A stretch of DNA of 64,000 nt from Prasinococcaceae sp. CCMP 1430 (taxonomy: Eukaryota; Prasinodermophyta; Palmophyllophyceae; Prasinococcales; Prasinococcaceae): positions 407,421-471,420 of the forward strand of contig RQSC01000028.1 in NCBI GenBank assembly GCA_013416795.1, in the 5' to 3' direction. Both the position numbers and the translations under genes were made by a program. The notes under the pieces are model-generated. The model saw only the letters and a list, made by a program, of their open reading frames with translations. It ran no database searches and had not been told where the DNA came from. Shown here piece after piece: positions 35,886-46,422 of the stretch (position 1 is the first letter of the stretch; each line of letters opens with the position of its first letter).

Positions 35886-38068
35886 CTACTCTGTCTTACA
35901 TCGCTCTTTCATCCGGATAGTCTGCTTGCACACTGCCTGTCGCATGCGATAAAAGCGAGCACTGGGCATGATCGTGCTTGCACCGAGATTGCTGAGGAAG
36001 AAGTCCTTCTCTGCCTGGACAAATTTCAAGTCGTTGTGCAAGTCCACCAGGCGCTGTCTGGCGCGCGCATGATTAAGTCTTTTCGGCAGATTGTTCTCGA
36101 GCTGCCTGCGAGATTGAAGCAACTCACGGTACACCCTGACGTACATATTTATGCGCCTTGCAGGCCAGCGCAGGAGGCCATGCTTGCGGCATACGTACTT
36201 CAGTCTGGCCATACTCATTTTGAGCTTTCTCGCGCATTCTTTTTGACTGATACCATTTGTAATCTGCTCCCGAACTGCCTCCCAGTCAGCTTCAGTTGAA
36301 GGACGCATGAGGATATCCGCTGGCGTCGCAGAGCACGAAGAATCAGCCCGACTGCCTATGTGTACTTGGACGCCTTCGACGAGGTTAGGTTGAACGACCT
36401 CAAACAAGCCACCTGGCGCATGTAATGCGCAGAGGCCCTCGAGATTGGCATCGTGCGTCGACTTGAGAGAAGGCTTTAGAAATATGCCACGCTGTGATGG
36501 CATAGGGTTGACGTCACGGACGCTAGCGGGCACAGATTGGTCGATTCCCGAAGCACTCGCCATCTGCGGCATGCGCTCAGGCTCTCTGGACGGTGTACTG
36601 CGCGCGGTGGGGCCTCCGCCAACAGCACTGTCATCGTCATGCGGATCATCAGAAATGCACGATGGATGACCCGGAAGGTCAAAGTTGTAGCCCTTCTTCG
36701 CAGCAACAGCGTTTCTCAGGGGCGAGGTACTAGCGATGTCACGCATCCCAAGGGAAGCGCAACGAGCTGCGGTGCCGATAGGATGATCGACGTCGCTGTT
36801 CCACGCCTCAGGCCAGCACTTGGTGGCCGCTTGTGAGTCGAAGCGGGTCATATAGTGGTGGTGCACCAAGCTTTCGATGTCGTCTGCTAGAGCGCATAGT
36901 TCCGTCGTTGTGCCCAACCACGCCACTGGCATTCGGGATCGGGATACACTGGGAGCCGAACTAGCACCCGCTGCCATGTCGCTGCATCTGTCTCTGCCGT
37001 GACTACTCTCGTTGCAGTGTTCCCTGACGATTTTGACTATTGACTCAGCGAAGTCGTAGTCGCAAACGTCCCGTTGTGAGACACCCACGCCTACCTCGCA
37101 GCAGGCGGGGAAATGTTGGCCGAGCATCGCGACAAACTCCGCCGCGGCGGCTCGGTGGCTCTTGCCTAGCCCTGCGAGGTCGAGGACGGATCCTGCGCCA
37201 GAGATGCAGTCCGAGGCGGCCTCCTCGCCAGCACGACCTCTCTCGTGGTCCACATTTATCGATTGCGTCGAGGAGGCAACGAAAAGCCATCGGCTCTCCC
37301 CACACGTCTTGTCGATCATATCATTGAGCCTTGACAGCGCCTCTCCAGGGTTCTTGACTGGCCTCGAGTGCATGCACTCACACTTAATCTCGCTGCCGAG
37401 GACGTAGCTACGCTCCACAATCTGTGAACGTGCCGTATCGAGGGTCGCACTTGGTCAGCAACTTTGAAAACGCACTGCGACGCAGCTGCGGTACTTGCAA
37501 AAATGGGTGTAATGAAGGCACATTTCCGCCCTCCACACCGCCCATCACCACACAGCACACGCGCGCACACAGACGTTAGACACCACGGAAAGGGCGTGCT
37601 GATACGCGATGGCAGGATAGAGCTCGCTTCTTCCTCCGCCACAAGGTCTCCCGTGGGCTCCGGCGCGCGCAGGCAAGGCAACCCACAGTGCGCGGCGCGC
37701 AGCACGTTTCGCCTCGGGATGGCGAGGTGCAGCACAGCACGACACGGCGCGGTGAGGGAGCTCCGAGTCGCGTCTCAAAGTGGCAGCCCTTGCCTCGTCC
37801 GCACTGCGCAGACGCGCATGACCTGCGACCGGTGTGTCAAGTGTGTCGCGGTTGCTGTGCCAGACCGTGCCTCGGGAACACGGACTGCACAGAGACCGCT
37901 GCGCACCCCGCGCGCCGCTCGGCTGGCGCGTTGACCGAGACGGTGAGACTGCGAAAAAGTTCGAGCGCAACGCACCTGCAGGCCATCGGGGGTCACATCG
38001 ACCGCGTGTGTGGTCATGCGCACGCCACTGTCCGTGTCCGCGTCGCCATAGACTAGGCCGGGAGACAT
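35886..38068 (-). CDS. RWP-RK domain transcriptional regulator
   Basis: The main exon, 37421-35886, ends in an RWP-RK domain: ITNGISQKECARKLKMSM, ARLKYVCRKHGLLRWPARRI. The tail after it is basic and helical, with leucine/arginine heptads and REL/KRL patterns. RWP-RK proteins bind DNA through this helix-turn-helix-like motif and in algae regulate nitrogen responses or gamete differentiation. The roughly 390 residues before it are unlike the GAF/NIT2 type and carry no domain I know, so the RKD-like subgroup is possible. A proposed first exon, 38068-37976, encodes MSPGLVYGDADTDSGVRMTT and ends at CAG/GTGCGT. It joins in phase to the acceptor at 37422 for about 542 residues. If that exon is wrong, the first AUG is at 37373. 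It converges with FKBP. Confidence 0.82.
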
Positions 38069-40214
38069 CGCTGCATGCACCACAGTATGCAGAGTGACGC
38101 GGGTCTGGTGCGCGAACGTGTCGCCTGGCGGCACCGGCTGCGCGCGTGTCCGGCGGGCGCCCGCAGGGAGACGCCTGCGTGAGCACGCAGCGCTCTGTCT
38201 CACCGCAGCCTGTCCCCTGCGCATGGTCAACGCGGTGTCCGCCTCCGTCACCAGTCTCGCCCGCGCACGCCTGCTGTGCCGCGCAACGCTGCACGCGTCC
38301 GCGCGCACGTGCGCAGCTGTGTGCCGCGCCGCTCGCAGCGCGCGTTGTCGCTAAGCCGAGCTGCGGGTGAGTTCACCGAGGCAGTGGCTTACGTTACCTT
38401 CTGACTGGGGAAACGACCCGTGCACCACTCGTCCACTTCGGCTGTCGTAACGGACAATGAAGTCATCACCATGGTACCTTGCGTTTCGTTACGAGTTGAA
38501 ACATTTTTGGACATTTAGATGCCACAGTGTGTTACGAAGTAGATGTTCAGTGAGTGTGAGCTTTTGATGAACAACGGCCTCACAAAATGCGCGGGAAAGG
38601 GGGATCGTGAAACACCAGCTTTCGCGGCCCCTCGGCCTCCGCGGCCCCCGGCCCCCCAAAGGTTGTTGAGACTAATCCACGCGCAGGTGATATGCGTGCG
38701 CGGACGCGTGCCCCCTAGCTAGGCCATGGCGGCGGTTTTGTCGATGCGACGCACGGCGCGCCGCGGCCCGGAGGACATAGTGTTACGAAGTAGATCTTTG
38801 ACTACCGCGCGCGACGGTGCGAGGCGAGGACGAGGAACGGGCACCGGCAGTGCGCGGGGCGCGCCGCGCGGCCCGCGCTACGGTATGCGCGCGGCGTCCC
38901 CTGCGGCCGTCTCGGGGCGCGAGGGCCTGCCTCCAGACCCGGCAGGGCTGCGCACAAGGCGGCGGCGCAGAGAGAGGGCGAAAGTCAGCGCTCGAGCGTA
39001 AACTGTGAAACAGCTTCCTACTGTACCTCGCGAGTGTTCCTCATGGCGTGCCGCGCCCTTCTGGGCGAGCTCCCCATGAGACGCTACGCACTCGCGACAC
39101 TGTGCGCGGGGCGCCGTGCGTTCCGCGTTTTGCGCGTCTTGTGCCGCGCCACTCGCGAATGCTCTCATGCACATTGCGCCGACACGGAGGGTGCCAGCGT
39201 CAGGCATCCCAGGTTTGGGGAGGCGCACGCAATGCAGTCTCTCTTGGCACCCGCGCCGCCACGCCCACGCAGCGAAAAAGCCGGGGGCTGCACTGAAGGT
39301 GCATGCGGCGCCTGCGGTGCGCACGGCGAAGGCGTTGGAAGCAGGGATACGCACACCCCTTGCGCCTCACTCCGCCTGAGGCGTTCGGGGTGAAGGCGCC
39401 CATGGCGCTCACGGCGCCTGCAGCACACGTCACGGAGGCACGCACGGTACCGCTGCTGAGAGCACCGTGGGCGTGGTTTGCGTTTTCCGCGCAGTCCCCC
39501 GTGTGCCGCGCTGGCGGCGCCGGCGCACATGGCGCGCACGCCCAGTGCACAGGAGCTCCTCCCTCGGCCGACCTACGCAGTCTGGTAGGCTTTCGATTGG
39601 GAGGAGCTATATTTAGCGAGGCTCAAGGTAGGAATCTAGCTAGGCAGCTTGCTTCGTTCACCGCGTCAGAGAGAGAGCACGAAGGTCACGAGGACGCCAC
39701 CACTCGCGTCTAGCGGTCCGAGGACGACAACGAAGCCGCGGACCATGCAGACAGCCATCGCACGATGAAGACCAAGGGCACGGGCCTGCACTCGGCGGGG
39801 AGGCAGGGGCGCTGAACGTGACCGATCCCCTCGCGAGTGCTTGTGCGTGCTTGCACGCATGTGGGCGCGCTTGTACACGGGCGCCCGCGGTCGCGCGGGT
39901 GCGCACGCGTTTGTGCGCGCGCATGACCGTGCGCAGGCTTATGCTGCCCGATCGGGCACGCACCAAGCGGGGGCTGTGAACACGAAAGCGAAAGGACCCA
40001 GTACTGCCGCCTCCGTCGTGTAATCACGTGGGCGAGGGAGGACTATCAACAAAGGTCGGACGAAACCTCTCGCTACCGTTACAGATGTTCCGCCCAAGAG
40101 CGCGCGGGGGCGGCTAAGGGCCAAATGTAGCGTGCAGTCTCAAGCGCGCAGCGTGAGATGGAGCACTGCAAAGCAGCGCCGAGAACGCCGAGCGCTGCGA
40201 GGCTAGAGCATCTA
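38069..40214. other. Intergenic region between RWP-RK and KAS II genes
   Basis: About 2.1 kb. A lower-GC part lies at 38380-38600, with a 16-bp direct repeat flanking 38545-38779 (listed separately). The rest is CpG-rich with short unsupported open frames. No tRNA, snRNA or repeat family was recognised. Confidence 0.5.
38529..38795. repeat. 16-bp direct repeats flanking a 235-bp segment
   Basis: GTGTTACGAAGTAGAT occurs at 38529-38544 and again at 38780-38795. Repeats of this length around a short segment could be a target-site duplication from a small non-LTR insertion, although no poly-A tail is seen. Confidence 0.6.
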
Positions 40215-42270
40215 TCACTCGCCGGTCCAGCGCTTGATGAGCACCGCGCTGTTATGCCCTCCGAAGCCGAAGCTGTTTGACAGCGCCACGTCCACCTCGT
40301 GGTCCTCCGCCGCGTCCTTGCCCACAAGCAGCCCCAGGTCGACAGCGTCCTCAGGTTCCTCCAGATTAGGGTTGGGGTGAAGCTTGCCAGTCACGCACGC
40401 CTGCACCGTCGCCACAGCCTCAACGGCGCCCGCCGCGCCCAGCAGATGGCCCACCATCGCCTGCAGGCGCAGATTCGTACGTACAAGTGGGATGCAAGCG
40501 CGTGGCGTGCATTGGTGCAGGGAGTGCGGGGAGGAAGGAGGGCAGACAGGCGCAGGCAACAGGAGCGCCGAGCGGTTAGCGCACACGCGGATTTCATGTC
40601 GAGGCGAAGCGCTCGGGTGCGCGGATCAGCAAGGACGTGGACCCCTACGCCCATTCGCAAGACGCGTCCGCGCCTTGCCCGGAGCGCTCGCATTGCTCCC
40701 ACCCGCCACAGCACGAGCGCTCTCTCGCTGACCTTGGTGCCGTTGATCTTGAGGTCGTCGTTGTCCCCGAAGATTTCCACGATAGCATTGTACTCGGCCA
40801 GATCGCCGGCGGGTGTGGACGTAGCGTGCGCATTAATGTAGTTGACGCGACCAGCGTCAATGCCCGCCCTCTCGAGTGCGAGCTGCATGCAGCGCTTCAC
40901 CCCTTTCCCCTCTGGGTGCGGCTCGGTCATGTGGTGCGCGTCGCAGGTCATGGCCCCTCCCAGGAACTCGGCGTAGATGGTGGCGCCTCGCGCCCTCGCG
41001 TGCTCGAGCTCTTCCATGACGAGCACGCCAGCACCCTCGCCCATGACAAAGCCGTCGCGCGTCTTGTCCCACGGACGGCTCGCGGTCGTCGGCTCCTCAT
41101 TGCGCTGCGACAGCGCCTTGCACGCCGAGAATCCCGCCATACCCATCGGCACGATGGCCGCGTCAGCTCCGCCCGCAAGCATGACGTCCGCCTCGCCGCG
41201 CTGGATGTAGTCATACGAGTTCATCATGCAGTAGTTGGCGGTCGCGCACGCGGTGCTCAGTGAGTAGTTGGGCCCCATGAAGCCGACATCCATGGCGAGC
41301 AGCGCACCGCTCATGTTGGTTATGGAGAAGGGGATGCAGAACGGGTTCATCCGCTTGCCATGCACGGTCAGGTCGGCGCACGCGTCGGCGAACGTCTTCA
41401 TGCCACCCATCGCGCTGCCCACCAAAATACCCGCGCGCGAAGCATCGAGCGCGTCGCGCGCGTCCCCCGACAGCAGACCCGCGTCGTCGAGCGCGTCCTT
41501 GCCCGCCACGAGCGTGTACTTGATCACGTCGTCCACGCGGCGCGCCTGCTTCTTGCTGATGCGCGCCGAGGTGTCCAGCTCCTTCACCTCCGCTGCGAAT
41601 CGCGTCGGGAGCTCACCGGCGTCGAAGTGCGAGATCTCACGCACGCCGCTCACACCCGCGCATAAGCTGTCGTAGAACTCGTCCACACTATTGCCCACCT
41701 GCGATCGCACGCGCAGAAGACGCGCGCATGGGAGCGCATGAGAGAGCGAGGGTGAGTGTGCGCACGCGCAGGCGGTAGCGCGCGCGTGGGCACATGCTCG
41801 TGGTCCCAGGAGGGCACATGAGAGAGCACGGATGGGCACAGGCGCACGTGCGCGCGCTGCGATGAGTTGCGCGGGTATGTGCGCACGAGCGCGAACGAGC
41901 TCGAAGGGTCCGCGCGGGCTGTGCCACGATCACGCACCGGTGACACCACGCCCATGCCCGTGATCACCACGCGACGTCTGCCCTCGGCATCGCCCGCGGG
42001 CGCCTGGCACGCGCGCGCTGTGCGCCTCCGCTCTCCCGGCGCGGTGCGCGGTGCGCGCCGCGCAGCAGCAGTCGCAGCAGCGGCAGTTGCAGCAGCAGCA
42101 GCAGCAGTCGTCAAAGCAGCAGTTGCAGCAGCAGCAACAGCAGTCGTCACAGCTGCAGCATCCGCAACGGCAGTCGCCACCGCCGCCGCAGTCGCAGCAG
42201 CAGCAGCAGCAGCAGCCGCGGCAGCAGCAGCGCGAGCAGCGGCAGCATCCGCAGCGACCGCGCCCGTCAC
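40215..42270 (-). CDS. fabF: Beta-ketoacyl-ACP synthase II (KAS II / FabF), plastid type
   Basis: Exons up to 41938, then 41698-40733 and 40460-40215, all phase 0. Exon 1 ends RRRVVITGMGVVSP, and exon 2 begins VGNSVDEFYDSLCAGVSGV. The catalytic triad is present: Cys in STACATANY, His in NAHATSTPAGD, His in NSFGFGGHNS, with GAAGAVEAVATV between the last two. It condenses malonyl-ACP with acyl-ACP in plastid type II fatty acid synthesis. The N-terminus is a very Ala-rich leader (Ala/Thr/Val) encoded by a CAG/CTG-type repeat. No AUG is found in this leader, so the true start, perhaps in a further upstream exon or above a repeat expansion, is unresolved; 42270 is only where the frame stays open. 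KAS III lies divergently on the other side of the foreign block. Confidence 0.9.
42063..42245. repeat. Imperfect CAG/CTG trinucleotide tract in KAS II leader
   Basis: About 180 bp of CAG-rich triplets on the + strand, read on the minus strand as GCN codons to give poly-Ala in the putative transit peptide region of KAS II. Confidence 0.85.
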
Positions 42271-42460
42271 AGCAACATGGTGACCACCGAGGTTGCTTTA
42301 GAGGTTGCGCCGGCGATCTCTGCGTCTGCCGTGGTTGACCCTGCGGTGGCCATTTAGGATCCCCTTCCGTTGTACGCGGTGTGGTATGTTCTGGGCCTGC
42401 GGGGGAGGTTGACGCTCTGCTCAGTGGGGCGACGTTTCCTGCGTTGGACCGAGCCAGCGG

Positions 42461-42545
42461 GGCGCACTCTAGTGGACACACTAGGGCCTCGCGGGCACCA
42501 AGAAGTGCAGGGGAAGCGCACTCTAGCGGACACGCTAGGGCTTCC
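42461..42545. repeat. Two-copy 56-bp repeat
   Basis: GCGCACTCTAG(T/C)GGACAC(A/G)CTAGGGC occurs twice about 56 bp apart within the retroelement-like block. The second copy differs at two positions. Confidence 0.75.
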
Positions 42546-42967
42546 CCCTTTACAACAATTCCAGCAGCGGTGGAGCTGCTGTGGAGCAGCTGTGGCGCTG
42601 CCCCAGATGCCTTGTCGGCCTTACCACCTTCGGTTTCTATGGCGCCTACGTCCAGTTTCTCCGTCGCTGCGCCTCTGCTGCCCGCGTGGTCGGACACCTT
42701 TGGTACGTTCTCGGATGACTGTTGTCGCCCCGTCAGCGGACGTGTCCATGTCGTGGGGCGATTCCAGCGTGACTCTTGTCGACCATGCAGTATGCCGGGC
42801 AAGGTTCATGCGTTGCTGGCTGTTAGTGCCGCGTCACCTGCACAGTGCCGTCGCCTGTCTCTGTGGCGCTTCTCGGTACGCCTGTGGCTTTCGTGGCGGC
42901 TACAAGTGCGCCGTCGGTCGACTAGGTCGCGTCGTCACGCGAGCTCGCCGCGCCGCCTACCGCTTCT

Positions 42968-43137
42968 GTCGCGCCGCCGTGCGATACCGTCGCGCTGTTG
43001 GCTGACTCTGTTGCGCCACCATGCGATGCTTTCGCGCCGCCGTGCGATGCTGGCTGACTCTGTCGCGCCGCCGTGCGATGCTGTCGCGCCACCATGCGAT
43101 GCTGTCGCGCCGCCGTGCGATGTTGTCGCGCCGTTGG
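42968..43137. repeat. 21-bp minisatellite (VAPPCDA unit)
   Basis: Tandem and near-tandem copies of a unit like TCGCGCCGCCGTGCGATGCT, with some units changed to CCACCATGCGATGCT and two copies of a spacer GGCTGACTCTGT. In one frame it reads as repeated VAPPCDA. Confidence 0.8.
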
Positions 43138-44177
43138 GCAAGCCTGTCGCACTACCGGGCGCGTCTCCTGTGCCGACGCGCGAGCTGGCCGGTCAGTCGC
43201 TCCCTCGCGCGGCCTTGCCGCACCACCGGCCGAGTCTACCGCGCGCCGCTGCCTGCTCTCGCTGTGCCGTGGGTCGCCCCTATGTATGCCATCGTCATCG
43301 CATGCCTGATTTTCTTGCGGATACTCTGTGTCCGCGCGGTTGAGCCGTTCCTCCAGCTCTTTGCCGGAGTGCGGTCACAACGACGGCATGGGGCTCGTCT
43401 CCTGGTCATCATCACGTGTAGCACTTGGATTGAGCTATGTTGTACCTGCTGGTCCTGCCTCGTGCCATTCCCTGCCGGCAGACTTTATGCCAGGCAGTCA
43501 GGGATCCTGTCGACGGGTGACGGGTAAGCCCTGCACCGATTGGTGGTGGACTAGCGTATACTTTGGCTCTCTCTGGGGAACTGGGACGTTGACTAGTTCC
43601 GTTATTGGCACGTGGGTGCGATGGGTGTCTTATTTCTACCGGGAGGCTCAGTTAAGGCGTTGAGTGGCCCCAGAGGCAACCGCGCTGGCAGGTGTACAGT
43701 GCCTGTGATTGTCGCTGCAGGAGGGCGCGGCCTGTGGTGGCTTGTATCATCTTGACTATGTCAGGACTCGTCCCTGTGTGGCGAGTTTCGGGGGAATTGG
43801 TTTTACTGGCCCGTTGGCGAACAAGGGTTGGGACATAGTACCCCTATGGTCGACTTGTGGCCGCGAGGATCAACGATCGCCTGGCTCATTAGGAATAGAA
43901 CTGTGTGCTCTTTTCTGTTTGTGTGTCTTCATTTCTAGGACGGTAGGGACTACCGTCCCCCGGGGAGGGGGAGGAGTGTTGCGGACCGGCCCTGTTGTCC
44001 GGCGCAACAATGTAATAAATTGTGTATTTGGGCTTGCTTTTATAGTCCGCAGAACTTTGGGGACTTATTTGGTCCGTTAGTATAAGTTCGGGACTTTGGT
44101 AGGTAATTTGTGTGATGCGGACTGATTATTTTGGGCCTAGGATGAATTGACAAGATCTTCTAGGGGCCGGGTCGGCC

Positions 44178-44411
44178 CTAGGCGTCGGACAGGATCTTGT
44201 AGCAGCTGTATCTGTGGTTTCTGGAAGTGAGCAGCTTGCCGAGCACGTCATTCTCGCCACCCAAGGCCCAGAACAGGCCCGCAAGCGTGATGTCGATCGC
44301 AATCAACGTGCTGGTGAGGAACCCGACATCGGGCCCCAGCAAGCCGAAGCCGCTGTCGATGTACCGCGTGAAATCGGCCAGGAACCGGTCGATGACATTA
44401 AGGTCGTTCAT
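44178..44411 (-). pseudogene. trbL: N-terminal fragment of bacterial conjugal transfer protein TrbL
   Basis: From AUG 44411 to about 44229 the minus strand encodes MNDLNVIDRFLADFTRY, IDSGFGLLGPDVGFLTST, LIAIDITLAGLFWALGG and ENDVLGKLL. This matches the start of TrbL, an inner-membrane component of the mating-pair formation (type IV secretion-like) apparatus of proteobacterial plasmids and integrative elements. After GKLL the match stops abruptly, the sequence becomes unrelated (TSRNHRYSCYK), and a stop follows at 44178. A Shine-Dalgarno-like GAGG lies about 10 nt before the AUG. Full TrbL is about 400-550 residues, so only about 61 remain. This is a transferred fragment or an assembly chimera with bacterial DNA. 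Confidence 0.78.
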
Positions 44412-46310
44412 GGCGTCGGATCCTCAAAGGGGTGCCGCAGGGCGCGGTTGCGGGGGGCGCGCACCGCGCCCTGCGGCGCTGCATGCCTGTGGCGCACGCA
44501 GCTGCGCGTCTACGCCCTGCGCCGCCAGCCGGCCCGCCGGCCAGCGCGCGCGCCAATGATCACCATCACCCGGGGAGCGAACAGAGACAGCCCTCCCCGG
44601 AATGCGGGATTTTTGACCGGGGACACCCCACCAAGACCCGGGTTCAAGCGGCGAATCCTCGAGCCATCCACCGTGGTCGCGGCGGACGAGCTCTGATTTT
44701 GGGGTTCGGGTTGTTTTGGGTTGCGCGGGCGCCGGCGGCGGCTGCCAGGCGGGCGGCGGCGGCTGCCGCCACAGCGCGCGCGCGGACGCAGGCGGTGGGG
44801 GAGGAGCGCCGCGCGCTGTGCTGGCCAGCAGGGTTTCGGATTGGATTGCGCTCCGCGAGGCGCAGGCTGGCTGCCAAAGTAAATGCATCCGCTGGCTGGC
44901 CGTCCGATCCGGCCGGTACCGACCGACCGCCAGGTGATTCGTCTGATGCACGTGGTGATGGCAGCATATGGCGGAATGGTGTGGTTGGTGCTCCGACCGA
45001 CCGATCCTGGCGGGAGCGGATGTGGATTGGGTGGGGGGCGCAACCGCCGGAAGGGGTGTTGCAGCCGCGCGCGGCTCGTGTGCGTGCATGCATGAGCAGG
45101 CTGCGGATGGGCAAATGGCAATGCGGCGGGCTCTGGCTGGCTGGCTGGCGAGCGCCCTCCCCCCCCAAACCAACCAAGCCAGCGACCGCCACAATCGACC
45201 GACCGACCGACCGGGGGAGGATGGATGGTGTGCTCGGGGCAAGGTTGAGTTAGACCGGTAGCTGCTGGTGTTGATCGACGGGCCAAACCCTGCATCCGTC
45301 CGTGCAGAAGTGCTGCTGCGCGGTCCGCCAGGCTGGGCATGCTCGGGCGGGGGCACACGCTGCGCCAGCCCCCATCCCACACCCACCGCAGCGCGGGCGG
45401 GCCATGCGCGGGGCGGGCGGATTTCGGAGGACGCACCCGGGCGTTTGATGTGCGCGTCGCATGCGCGCTGCGTGAGGGGTGCGACGCGCGCGCGCGCGGG
45501 CACCGAGGATTTCGTTTCCGCCGGGCGGATGGCGGCCACACGTTCCCGATCGCGCAGGTGCCGGCCGGGGGGCGAACGTGGGGGCGGGCGCGCCCGCGGG
45601 CGCGCCCTCCCGACGACCATCGAATGCGGGGCTCGCGAGCGGGAGCGCGCCGGAGCGTGCGCGCGTCGACACGCGGTTTTGGATCTGCTCTCAAGAATGC
45701 GACACTACGATCGATCGAAGCACACACGCTGCGCACGCTATCTATTATGGGTCGGCCTGAATGAAATAGGGATTTCCCTGCCCGCGTTGAAGGTTGGGCG
45801 CCGCTCGCTCTCTGCTCTCTCGATACGCGCCCCGTCCGGGGTGGTGCCGGCTGGGCGGCCGGCGTGTGCATGACGACGCGATGCGCGTGTGCATCTTGCT
45901 TGTGCCTTTTGTACTACCCGCTGGCTGGGCAACCGGGAGCGCTCGGTCCGACTTTTCCCGTCTTTACCCCGGTCTGCGAGAGGATCGTGATCGGACTCTT
46001 CGGCGGATGCCCCACGACCCCATCTGCGCACGCCACCGCGCGCCCACAGATGGCCTCGGCCCGGCCGACTGATGGACGTAGGCAGCAGCCATCGTAAGGC
46101 CCTCGTCGTTCGTGCGCCGCACCCCCAGCCAGTGCACGCGCGCCGTGCGGTGCGCGGCGGGTGCGGCGGAGGGGCTGTTCGCGTGCGCTGGCTGTGCGCA
46201 CCGAGTCACGTCTGTGCGCGCGTGCATCAGTGCGCGTGTGTGTGCGCGTGGCGGCGGCGGCGGGGTCGGCGGTGGGCTCGGAAGAGGGCTTGGCTGAGGA
46301 CTGGGCGGGT

Positions 46311-46344
<34 letters not shown>

Positions 46345-46422
46345 GGGGGTGTGAGCGGAAGCGGGCGGACGGCGGAGCGGGCTCGGAGAGCGCGGGTGGC
46401 CAGGTTGTCGCAGCCGATCGCG
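44412..46422. other. Intergenic region upstream of KAS III
   Basis: 2 kb. The first 100-200 bp next to trbL may still be bacterial, but nothing there can be identified. The remainder is GC-rich with GACC tetranucleotide repeats at about 45197-45221 and a 33-G run at 46311-46343. Long open frames on both strands show only Arg/Ala/Pro-rich composition. No gene is supported. Confidence 0.5.
46311..46343 (+). repeat. Homopolymer of 33 G
   Basis: An uninterrupted run of 33 G, ended by A and five more G, 80 bases before the KAS III start codon. Length in the assembly is likely approximate. Confidence 0.9.

Larger units (their letters stand above)
42360..44170. mobile_element. Retroelement-like, lower-GC block with possible 3' LTR
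   Basis: The composition drops visibly relative to neighbours, most clearly from 43350 to 44170. At 43962-43976 is a polypurine tract GGGGAGGGGGAGGAG. It is directly followed by TGTTGCGG, the arrangement of a Copia-type polypurine tract and the TG start of a 3' LTR. A hairpin ACGGTA/TACCGT (43940-43956) sits just before it, and TGTTGCG/CGCAACA arms (43977-44009) mark the putative LTR start, with AATAAA soon after. No reverse transcriptase, integrase or protease motif is readable, and the open frames (up to 320 residues, Ala/Pro/Ser-rich) are unrecognised. It could be a decayed or non-autonomous element, or not an element at all. Confidence 0.4.

Noticed and set aside
38490-38520. Sm-site-like ATTTTTGG suggesting a U snRNA
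   Set aside because: No 5' snRNA signature (U1, U2, U4 or U5) or supporting stems were found around it.
42381-43343. 320-codon frame as a genuine protein gene
   Set aside because: Driven by the minisatellite and low-complexity Ala/Pro/Ser sequence in a suspected element; no start context or domain.
46072-46422. Upstream extension of the KAS III frame
   Set aside because: It would translate the 33-G run as poly-Gly and has no targeting logic; the AUG at 46423 gives a normal transit peptide.
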